Below, piece by piece: positions 1-4,612 of a stretch of 6,926 bases of DNA. The notes under the pieces were generated by a model. It had not been told where the DNA came from. It saw only the letters and a program-made list of their open reading frames with translations, and did not search any database. The DNA is taken from the NCBI GenBank assembly GCA_937898535.1, contig CALDKP010000308.1, forward strand, positions 1 through 6,926, in the 5' to 3' direction. Within the stretch, counting starts at the first letter, position 1; each line of letters opens with the position of its first letter. The DNA is from an uncultured Sphingomonadales bacterium. GTDB lineage: Bacteria > Pseudomonadota > Alphaproteobacteria > Sphingomonadales > Sphingomonadaceae. The position numbers and the translations under genes were made by a program.

Positions 1-123
1 ACGGGCCACAAATGGTTCATGTCGGCCCCGATGTGCGATGCATTCCTGGTCCTGGCGCAGACGGCCAGCGGCCTGTCCTGCCTGTTCCTGCCCCGCGTGC
101 TGCCCGACAGCAGCCGCAACGCC
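1..123 (+). CDS. AidB-type acyl-CoA dehydrogenase, internal fragment (foreign to the phage)
   Basis: Frame 1 from the first base reads an internal piece of an acyl-CoA dehydrogenase of the AidB/isovaleryl-CoA dehydrogenase-like group. Its recognisable blocks are GHKWFMSAPMCDAF, LVLAQTASGLSC and PRVLPDSSRN, which match the family signature GHKWF-S-P-x-x-D-A, G-G-L-S-C-F and P-R-x-L-P-D-G-x-R-N as I remember it from E. coli AidB. These FAD flavoproteins belong to the acyl-CoA dehydrogenase fold; AidB itself is part of the adaptive response to alkylation. After R-N-A the expected RLKDKLGNRSNAS continuation is missing and the frame runs into antisense of a phage gene, ending at a meaningless stop at 274-276. 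The fragment is about 68% GC with 37 of 40 codons ending in G or C, against roughly 60% in the adjoining phage gene. It has neither start nor stop. I infer bacterial chromosomal DNA joined artificially to phage DNA. Confidence 0.85.
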
Positions 124-130
124 GACGCCT
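112..130. other. Chimeric junction between bacterial and phage DNA
   Basis: Plus-strand homology to acyl-CoA dehydrogenase stops here (last family-like residues R-N-A at about 115-123), and minus-strand homology to the phage PD-(D/E)XK nuclease begins here (first family-like residues D-Y-K-N-G-E-G-V-G-V at about 147-118). Both genes are cut mid-domain and point towards each other. The two homologies meet within about ten bases, over the sequence AACGCCGACGCC, so a short shared GC-rich word could have supported mis-joining. The exact base cannot be fixed by eye. Confidence 0.75.
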
Positions 131-570
131 TCCCCATTCTTGTAGTCGCGCAAATAGACACCTTGCGACCGGCTCCACCAACCGAAATCGACCGTCCCGC
201 GCAACAGCGGGTGGATCTCGGGCAGATGAATCGTATCTTCCAGCAGCATCGTCCCTTGCTCGGTGCGAGCGCTTAGGATCTTCATGCATTCATTGAAATA
301 GATATGCGCTGCATCGAGATCCAGGCCATCGGGCCAACCGGCAATATAGCCGTTGAATTCTTCCCCGAGAAATTCGAAAGGCTCTATCCCGCCAGCAACA
401 GACTTTGCGCACAATTCATGCGCGGCCGTTCCCCGCTTGGCGTATTCACTTTCGATATTCTCAAACTCGCCATTCTCGATCAGCGCACGCTGCAAGAGAA
501 ATGACGCTGCACATGTCATGAAGCGGTGTGCTGCGCTGCCGCCTAGCGGCGAATGCTCCAATTCTATCAT
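121..570 (-). CDS. PD-(D/E)XK exonuclease, DUF2800-like, 3'-truncated
   Basis: This frame opens at ATG 570 and stays open to base 1, but only the first ~150 residues look genuine. An AGGA ribosome-binding site (581-578) sits seven bases ahead of the ATG. The N-terminal block G-S-A-A-H-R-F-M-T-C-A-A-S (residues 10-23) parallels the family's S-x-S-x-x-x-R-W-x-x-C-P-x-S start. The block R-G-T-A-A-H-E-L (47-54) carries the conserved Glu, G-T-V-D-F (145-149) the catalytic Asp, and L-R-D-Y-K-N-G-E-G-V (160-169) the D-x-K active-site strand. Such nucleases are single-strand-processing exonucleases encoded with phage recombination and replication genes. After G-V-G-V the translation turns into Gln/Ala/Gly-rich antisense of the dehydrogenase fragment, so the C-terminal part of the nuclease is missing because of the chimeric join, not because of biological decay. 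It is the last gene of the visible operon and follows the only real intergenic gap. Confidence 0.82.
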
Positions 571-598
571 TGTTGCTTCCTAAATTTCATCGTTGTTT

Positions 599-622
599 GT
601 CGGCAGATTACCCGCTGCCGAC
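599..622 (-). repeat. Perfect 8-bp stem-loop upstream of the exonuclease gene
   Basis: The arms GTCGGCAG (599-606) and CTGCCGAC (615-622) are exact inverted repeats, six of eight pairs being G:C, with an eight-base loop. The hairpin ends 29 bases before the exonuclease ATG in the direction of transcription. No run of U follows on the minus strand, which argues against intrinsic termination. It could be an RNA processing or stability element, or part of a DNA-binding site. Confidence 0.5.
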
Positions 623-639
623 GCCGGGGCGACCCATTC

Positions 640-707
640 CGTGCGGTGGTTTCTACCCCTCTATGGCGAAATCCTGAAAGGCTCGTTTATCCAAGAGGCA
701 CCGCACG
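640..707 (-). repeat. Long imperfect hairpin in the intergenic gap
   Basis: The outer arms CGTGCGGTG (640-648) and CACCGCACG (699-707) are perfect 9-bp inverted repeats. Pairing resumes after a nine-base one-sided bulge (649-657): CCTCT (658-662) with AGAGG (694-698), then, past a one-base bulge at 663, three further pairs (ATGG side 664-666 with CCA side 691-693). Together that is about 17 pairs in one extended stem, starting ten bases after the stop of the 242-aa protein gene. Its position just after a stop and before the next gene suggests an mRNA-level element such as an RNase III site or attenuator-like structure. The function is inference. Confidence 0.5.
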
Positions 708-716
708 TCGGGCAAA

Positions 717-1445
717 TTAACCAGCGAATTCAATTCCTGCCTTGGCTTCAACGGCCGCAGCAAATTCTGCGCGCTTTTCGTCCGGAATATTCCGGCTGTG
801 GGCGACTTCACCGGCAGGAACGAATTCCGCGATGATTTCCTTGACCGGCTTAGGATCTCCGAGCTTGACCGCTGCCTGATTGCACAGAGCCCCAAGATCC
901 GCATCCGTCCACTTACGCGCAGGGATCGACGCCTTGGCTTCTGCATCCTTTGCTTCGAGCTTTTCCGATGCTTGGCGGAAAGCAGCAAATTCATCATCTT
1001 CTTCAATAGGTGAAGCAGTCGGGGCGGGTGCAGTGGCGGGAGCATTCGATTCCTCGCCAGTGCTCGCGGTGCCAGTGTCCCCAATTGGGAAGCCCGGCTT
1101 TGGGTCCGGCCGTGTCACACCAACCTTCATACGCCACAGGCCATCCTTGGCCATGCCCTTGGTAGATGCGTGAAGATCGGGGCTCCAAGGCCAGCCGTGC
1201 GCATCTACCGTGCCGTCGTCATCGGGGAGGGATGCACTTTCCTGCACAGTTTCGCCAGTGATATCCTCTGCAACGGCAGATGGGGCAGGACTCGCCTTTG
1301 GGTCCGCAGCGGTATTTTCTTTTTTTGCGTGAGCTACCGCAGCCGTTGCAACAGCGCTAAGGGAAATTGTGGCACCAAGCAACGCAATCATTTGGCCGCG
1401 AACATCTTCCGCACTCGCGCCTTCGATATGAATTGAAACAGTCAT
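717..1445 (-). CDS. Phage hypothetical protein with G-W-P-W-x-P-D-x-H-A-S motif
   Basis: The 242-aa protein begins at ATG 1445 with a strong AAGGAG site (1459-1454) eight bases upstream that overlaps the stop codon of the preceding endonuclease gene. Three parts are visible. The N-terminal segment (1-40) ends in a hydrophobic, Ala-rich run (residues 18-40). A middle block (83-111) reads H-G-W-P-W-S-P-D-L-H-A-S-T-K followed by D-G-L-W-R-M-K; I recognise this block from many uncharacterised phage proteins where the form is G-x-P-W-D-x-R-I-H-A-S and G-x-W-R. The C-terminal region (175-240) is helical and charged. Between them lie low-complexity Ala/Pro/Thr/Glu linkers (45-80, 123-150), so the protein is probably multi-domain with flexible joints. 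Relatives tend to sit with phage recombination genes, as here beside SNF2 helicase and exonuclease. The biochemical function is unknown; a DNA-binding accessory role is a guess. The hydrophobic run might be a membrane helix but has no clear charged flanks. Confidence 0.75.
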   Translation of the reverse strand: MTVSIHIEGASAEDVRGQMIALLGATISLSAVATAAVAHAKKENTAADPKASPAPSAVAEDITGETVQESASLPDDDGTVDAHGWPWSPDLHASTKGMAKDGLWRMKVGVTRPDPKPGFPIGDTGTASTGEESNAPATAPAPTASPIEEDDEFAAFRQASEKLEAKDAEAKASIPARKWTDADLGALCNQAAVKLGDPKPVKEIIAEFVPAGEVAHSRNIPDEKRAEFAAAVEAKAGIEFAG

Positions 1446-1457
1446 TTTGAATTCTCC

Positions 1458-1904
1458 TTAAAGGTCAATTCTAGCAAATTCGCCATGATACTGCAACGCG
1501 GCTTTATTGTAAGCCGACGCTGCTTCTTCGCGGGTGGCGAAACGCCCGAGAAATTTATTTTTACCCTCAAATCTTATAGTCGCCTGCCATGCGCGATATC
1601 TTTTTATCCACGATACTCCTTTGTGCCCCGAAATATTATTGCGCGGCTTTGGACGATTTTGCAAATTTTCGGACGGACTAGCCAATCTCAAATTTGAAAT
1701 TCTGTTGTCACTTTTTATTCCATTAATATGATCCACTTGACCTTCTGGCCATACACCATAATGCAAAAACCAAGCAACACGGTGCTCTAGACATTGCCTG
1801 CCTTGAAACCAAATATATCTATATCCCGTGTAGCTGGCACAGCCCGCCTCCCGCCAAAACTTTCCAGTTTCTGGATCATAGATAGGATCAGCGTTTTTTG
1901 GCAT
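1458..1904 (-). CDS. HNH homing-type endonuclease with AP2 DNA-binding domain
   Basis: The 148-aa protein has an HNH_3-type nuclease core: E-H-R-V-A-W (40-45), then G-Q-V-D-H-I-N-G (55-62) holding the Asp-His pair, and D-N-R-I-S-N-L-R (66-73) with the conserved Asn residues. The second half (92-148), starting S-G-H-K-G-V-S-W and ending A-A-L-Q-Y-H-G-E-F-A, is an AP2-like DNA-binding domain. This architecture is common in phage-borne, self-propagating endonucleases. ATG 1904 has a GAGG site (1914-1911) six bases ahead and overlaps the last 17 bases of the helicase gene. Base composition is clearly AT-richer (about 45% GC over 1501-1860) than the helicase (a 60-base sample at 3061 is 63%), which fits recent arrival. 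The gene lies between complete genes and interrupts neither. The homing target cannot be read from this window. The protein appears intact, so it is probably active or recently so. Confidence 0.9.
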   Translation of the reverse strand: MPKNADPIYDPETGKFWREAGCASYTGYRYIWFQGRQCLEHRVAWFLHYGVWPEGQVDHINGIKSDNRISNLRLASPSENLQNRPKPRNNISGHKGVSWIKRYRAWQATIRFEGKNKFLGRFATREEAASAYNKAALQYHGEFARIDL

Positions 1905-3513
1905 CTAAAACCTCGTGGATTGTATTCATTTTTTCCAGTGCCTTCACTAGAATTTTTTCGGATATGGAGCCAGGGGCCACAAATATCTCCGCCGAAACTA
2001 TATTCTCTTGTCCTATACGGTCTAGGCGGGAAACGGCTTGCTCGTTTTGTGCTGGCACCCAATCCGGCTCTGCCAAATAGCACCGAGAGCAAACTTTCTG
2101 CAAACCATCAACGCCCGTTCCGCCTGCTTGCAAATTACTAATGAACACGCGCACCTTATCATTGGAAACAAAATCGTCAACCGCTTTTTGCCGTGCAGAC
2201 GGTGATTTGCTCCCGTCAACGCGCACTGTTCCAAAACGGTGCAATTGCTGTTCAAAGATTGTCAGCACGTCGATATGCCAGCCGAAGATAACTAATTTTT
2301 CGTCCGAGCCATCGAGAAAATCCGCCGCATACTCGGCAATCTGCGGCGCAAGCGCAATTCCCATCTGCCGACGCACGGCTGCAATGTGCCCGAGAATTTC
2401 AAAATCTTTCGTTGTTTGTATCTCGTCAATGGAAATCCCAAGCATGCCTTCCGCATCGAGCGCAGATTTTACCGTCGAATTTTCTTCGCACTTGACGATA
2501 GAATAGCGTGGCGGTTTCATGAATTTGAGCACGTCTTTTTTCTCGTGCCGTGCCAGGATATTGACGCGCAGCCGATTTTGTAGCTCGTGCTCCAATGACG
2601 TGCTTTCCAGCTTGAAGCGCTTGCCTTCGATCGTTTTCATGTCGGCTTGTTTGTTATAGGTAGCCTTGAATTGATCTTCACTCATGAAGTCGATGGCTTC
2701 CCAATCGAAAAACCGGAATAGCACGTAGCATTCGCTCGGCCGGTTCAACAGCAGCGTGCCCGTCAGCGCCAAGCGCTCGCGGCAATATTGGGAAATTGCC
2801 TTCATCTTGTGTTCGCCGTGGTCATATTGACCTTTTGCGTTGCCGAGCACTGCGCGCGTTGTCAGCGCGTCGATATTCTTCATTTTATGCGCTTCATCGC
2901 AAATCAGCACGCCCCACTTATATTTCGAGATTGCCCGGATGATTGCCGGGTTTCTCGCCGCATCATAGGAAAGCACCTGATAATGCGCAGTCGGGTGAAT
3001 TCCATCCTTGACCTTGAGCATGACAGATACGTGCACCTTTGGGATCGTTGACCAAGCCTTGATCACTTCACCCCATTGCAGCCGGACGGATGCCGGAACG
3101 ATCACCAGCACACGCTGCGCTTCGCGCTCGTTGCAATAGGCAATCGACGTCGGCGTTTTACCAAGTCCAGGTTGATCTCCATTGATCCCGCCGCCGCGCG
3201 CCAGCAAATAGTCGAGCGTGGCTTTTTGATAATCCCAAAGCTCTTTGCCGGGTGGCAATCGCCGTGTGCCTTTGCCGTCGAGCGCGCGCGATAGATCTAT
3301 TTGCTTCCGATAGGCTGAAAGCGTCGGGCAATCTTCCCCGGCGAGATCCGCCAGCGCATAGGCGTTTGTCGCCCATAGCACGGCTTCCGCTCGGCTCGAT
3401 GCCGACGTGGAAAATGTCAGTCCGCGATAGGCCATGAGGTTTGCGATTTCCTGCTTGCGGGCGCTTGGCACCTTGAGCACGAAATTTTTCCCGTTTTCGA
3501 TGACTTCCATCAC
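1888..3513 (-). CDS. SNF2-family DEAH-box helicase
   Basis: A full-length superfamily 2 SNF2-like ATPase of 541 aa. Motifs in order: Q-like L-W-D-Y-Q-K (92-97); Walker A D-Q-P-G-L-G-K-T (113-120); Ia V-L-V-I-V-P-A-S (135-142); II I-C-D-E-A-H-K (204-210); III L-A-L-T-G-T (248-253); IV L-V-I-F-G-W-H (407-413); V I-S-N-L-Q-A-G-G-T-G (458-467); VI Q-A-V-S-R-L-D-R-I-G-Q (492-502). The family-typical E-M before G-L-G-K-T is Q-P here, as in many phage members. The protein resembles the SMARCAL1/RadD-like phage group: ATP-driven double-strand DNA translocases that remodel forks or anneal strands. I place the start at GTG 3513, since the GGAA...GTG spacing equals the other junctions of this operon; ATG 3510 directly after it is an alternative giving 540 aa. 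It overlaps the previous gene by four bases and the next by 17. Likely role: replication-recombination. Confidence 0.93.
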   Translation of the reverse strand: MMEVIENGKNFVLKVPSARKQEIANLMAYRGLTFSTSASSRAEAVLWATNAYALADLAGEDCPTLSAYRKQIDLSRALDGKGTRRLPPGKELWDYQKATLDYLLARGGGINGDQPGLGKTPTSIAYCNEREAQRVLVIVPASVRLQWGEVIKAWSTIPKVHVSVMLKVKDGIHPTAHYQVLSYDAARNPAIIRAISKYKWGVLICDEAHKMKNIDALTTRAVLGNAKGQYDHGEHKMKAISQYCRERLALTGTLLLNRPSECYVLFRFFDWEAIDFMSEDQFKATYNKQADMKTIEGKRFKLESTSLEHELQNRLRVNILARHEKKDVLKFMKPPRYSIVKCEENSTVKSALDAEGMLGISIDEIQTTKDFEILGHIAAVRRQMGIALAPQIAEYAADFLDGSDEKLVIFGWHIDVLTIFEQQLHRFGTVRVDGSKSPSARQKAVDDFVSNDKVRVFISNLQAGGTGVDGLQKVCSRCYLAEPDWVPAQNEQAVSRLDRIGQENIVSAEIFVAPGSISEKILVKALEKMNTIHEVLDAKKR

Positions 3514-3719
3514 AGGTCAAATTCCAAAACAGGCGTTTCCTGAATTGTTGGCAGTGGCCCGAGCCATCCCGCAACATTGCCTGCTACCGGATCTTTCAGA
3601 TTGTTGAGCCAGCCATGCCCGCCTGCGAGCCAGAAGCGCACGACAGTGGGAATGCCGACGCCGGGAAGCCAGCACACATAATGGCCGGTTTCCCTCGGCT
3701 CGCCTGTCTCGATTTTCAT
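3510..3719 (-). CDS. Small phage protein resembling DUF551
   Basis: A 69-aa protein starting at ATG 3719, whose A overlaps the stop of the MerR-like gene, with a GGAG site (3731-3728). The layout Y-V-C-W-L-P (14-19), V-R-F-W-L-A-G-G-H-G-W-L (27-38) and W-L-G-P-L-P (52-57) follows the short Trp-rich beta-strand pattern of DUF551-type phage proteins, which usually end in W-x-P-L-P. That resemblance is from pattern memory and is moderate. No catalytic residues are evident; such proteins are common small fillers in phage early operons with no known biochemical role. The last four residues E-F-D-L are encoded by the translation signals of the following helicase gene. The start codon is well supported by the conserved junction sequence. 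An overlapping frame at 3517-3780 is longer but crosses gene boundaries and lacks this signal. Confidence 0.7.
   Translation of the reverse strand: MKIETGEPRETGHYVCWLPGVGIPTVVRFWLAGGHGWLNNLKDPVAGNVAGWLGPLPTIQETPVLEFDL
3511..3525 (-). promoter_or_regulatory. Coupling cassette, DUF551-like gene to SNF2 helicase
   Basis: GGAA (3525-3522), TTTGACCT, GTG (3513-3511) overlapping TGA (3512-3510); an ATG follows at once (3510-3508). The weaker GGAA core and GTG predict lower initiation than at sister junctions. The upstream tail is E-F-D-L, and the changes from the consensus are synonymous. Confidence 0.72.
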
Positions 3720-4042
3720 AGGTCATACTCCGGAACGCCGGATGGCTTGGGCAAATTCTCTCCCAGGCGCACGCATGCACGGGCCTGGTCTGCGAGCCGC
3801 GTCATAAGCGCCTCATACACTTCCGGACCATATTCGCTCAACATTTTCTTGATCATGTCGAGATCGAAACCTCCGAATTGTGCAGCAGCTATAATCCGCG
3901 CGCGGTCCAATTGTTCCGCCGTGTATCGACGCGTTCCGCCGTCCGAGCGTTCGACCTCGCCTAGCAAGCCCTGATCTTCCCAATAGCGCACGCCGCGCCT
4001 TGAAGTGCAGCCCGCCCGCGTCATTTCTTCCATAGTGTGCAC
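3716..4042 (-). CDS. MerR-family DNA-binding protein, short
   Basis: The 108-aa product shows a MerR-type winged helix-turn-helix. T-R-A-G-C-T-S-R-R-G-V-R-Y-W (8-21) is the helix-turn-helix with the family's R-x-W/Y-E start of the wing. It continues D-Q-G-L-L (23-27), G-G-T-R-R-Y-T (35-41) and A-R-I-I-A-A-A-Q-F-G-G-F-D-L-D-M-I-K-K-M (48-67), close to the consensus I-x-x-x-x-x-x-G-x-S-L-x-E-I-K. After residue 68 only a short helical tail remains, with no effector or metal-binding Cys cluster, so it may be a constitutive regulator or an excisionase-like architectural protein. GTG 4042 is chosen because AGGAG (4054-4050) lies seven bases upstream at the end of the previous gene; ATG 4033 would be too far. 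It sits in the middle of a replication operon, an unusual place for a regulator. The target promoter is not visible. Confidence 0.85.
   Translation of the reverse strand: MHTMEEMTRAGCTSRRGVRYWEDQGLLGEVERSDGGTRRYTAEQLDRARIIAAAQFGGFDLDMIKKMLSEYGPEVYEALMTRLADQARACVRLGENLPKPSGVPEYDL
3717..3731 (-). promoter_or_regulatory. Coupling cassette, MerR-like gene to DUF551-like gene
   Basis: GGAG (3731-3728), TATGACCT, ATG (3719-3717) overlapping TGA (3718-3716). The upstream protein ends E-Y-D-L; the single base change T to A gives Tyr in place of Phe. Confidence 0.78.
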
Positions 4043-4054
4043 GTCAAAACTCCT
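4040..4054 (-). promoter_or_regulatory. Coupling cassette variant ahead of the MerR-like gene
   Basis: AGGAG (4054-4050), TTTTGAC, GTG (4042-4040). An additional T relative to the other copies shifts the upstream frame, so the previous protein stops one codon after E-F (TGA 4046-4044) instead of continuing to D-L. Spacing is seven bases, supporting GTG as start. Confidence 0.7.
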
Positions 4055-4445
4055 TCACGATTTCTTCAATAGGTTGCTGCCGCCAATGGTGGATCCGCTC
4101 CACGATGAAATAAGTATCATCCCGAAACCAAAAACTTGGTAGCTCTGCATAGTGCAATTCAAATTCCAGCCGTCGCGCTGACGGTGCTTCCATCATGCGC
4201 TCACGCAAGCCCAAGGCAATCGCCAACGCGGACCACATGGGCGCCAATTCCGTTGCAGTGTAGAACGGCCGAACTTGCCACATGGGAAGCCATGCGCGCA
4301 CGGCCGCAGCTTCGGGATCGTTCACGGCATTGAGCGCCCATTTTTCGACCGCAGCTTTCCACTGCGCGACGATGCCGGGTTTGTTGCCCGTGGCCTTCAT
4401 CGCTTGCACGATCTTATACGTGTCGGAACTCCAGAAATCGTTCAT
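4044..4445 (-). CDS. Trp-rich hypothetical protein
   Basis: I do not recognise this 133-aa protein. I prefer ATG 4445 because it overlaps the stop of the small upstream gene (ATGA) and has GGAG (4456-4453) seven bases ahead; a GTG at 4460 in the same frame would add five residues but leave that site inside the gene. Visible traits: eight Trp (about 6%), many Arg/Glu, mostly helical character, no signal peptide, no membrane segment and no Cys/His metal site. The recurring aromatic patches (W-L-P-M-W-Q-V-R-P-F-Y and S-F-W-F-R-D-D-T-Y-F) suggest a compact soluble fold. It ends K-E-F, because the shared junction cassette is shifted by one extra T relative to the E-F-D-L endings nearby. Its location between methyltransferase-linked small genes and a DNA-binding protein points to early phage functions only in a general way. 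Confidence 0.65.
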   Translation of the reverse strand: MNDFWSSDTYKIVQAMKATGNKPGIVAQWKAAVEKWALNAVNDPEAAAVRAWLPMWQVRPFYTATELAPMWSALAIALGLRERMMEAPSARRLEFELHYAELPSFWFRDDTYFIVERIHHWRQQPIEEIVKEF

Positions 4446-4612
4446 GACATTTCTCCGCACGCATCGTTCCAGCCAAGGTCATAGGCTTCTTTCGATCGTC
4501 GATATTCCTTGATCCCCGGCGCAAAATATCTCCGCTTCTTTCGATCCTTGAAGCCTAGTTCATAATCGGAATGTTCCTGCAATTCGATCCGGTGATTTCC
4601 CATTCTGCTCAT
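4442..4612 (-). CDS. 56-aa basic small protein, possibly RMF/CrpP-like
   Basis: This short gene begins at ATG 4612, whose TG are part of the methyltransferase's stop codon, preceded by AGGAG (4625-4621) at the same spacing as the neighbouring junctions. It ends TGA 4444-4442, overlapping the ATG of the next gene. The position, coupled start and absence of any gap make it a real gene despite its size. The product is rich in Lys/Arg (residues 22-40) and carries two similar helical motifs, Y-E-L-G-F-K-D (17-23) and Y-D-L-G-W-N-D (44-50). A G-F/G-W helix pair around a basic, Pro-containing centre recalls ribosome modulation factor/CrpP-type proteins, whose second helix has W-x-x-G-W-x-x-A; here it reads A-Y-D-L-G-W-N-D-A. 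This similarity is suggestive only. If true, it might bind ribosomal RNA or another nucleic acid. Alternatively it is a generic small phage protein of unknown role. Confidence 0.75.
   Translation of the reverse strand: MSRMGNHRIELQEHSDYELGFKDRKKRRYFAPGIKEYRRSKEAYDLGWNDACGEMS

Larger units (their letters stand above)
571..716. other. 146-base non-coding gap, the only one in the operon
   Basis: No convincing reading frame crosses this interval on either strand. It separates the stop of the 242-aa protein (717) from the ATG of the exonuclease (570), whereas all other neighbours overlap or nearly touch. It contains two inverted-repeat structures (entries at 599-622 and 640-707) and the exonuclease's ribosome-binding site. 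No U-tract follows either hairpin, so a standard rho-independent terminator is not supported. I could not identify a persuasive sigma-70 promoter. Confidence 0.6.

Noticed and set aside
569..592. Seven-codon leader (M-K-F-R-K-Q-Q-stop) overlapping the exonuclease ATG
   Set aside because: The overlap geometry is attractive, but there is no Shine-Dalgarno sequence ahead of it; probably chance.
599..622. Rho-independent terminator between the 242-aa protein gene and the exonuclease gene
   Set aside because: The stem is good but no U-rich tract follows on either strand.
662..730. Possible mini zinc-ribbon reading C-P-T-C-G on the minus strand in the intergenic gap
   Set aside because: Only about 22 residues between stops, a single Cys pair, no usable start codon and no ribosome-binding site.
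653..1084. 143-codon open frame on the minus strand inside the 242-aa protein gene
   Set aside because: It is out of frame with a gene that has a good ribosome-binding site and a recognised motif; its Arg/Ser-rich composition is typical of a shadow frame.
3158..3577. 139-codon minus-strand frame overlapping the start of the helicase gene
   Set aside because: It runs antiphase through the conserved helicase N-terminus and Walker A region, has no family features, and is a shadow of that gene.
4485..4546. 13-base direct repeat GATCGAAAGAAGC (4485-4497 and 4534-4546)
   Set aside because: Two copies only, in different frames of the same small Lys/Arg-rich gene; too little to call an iteron or operator.
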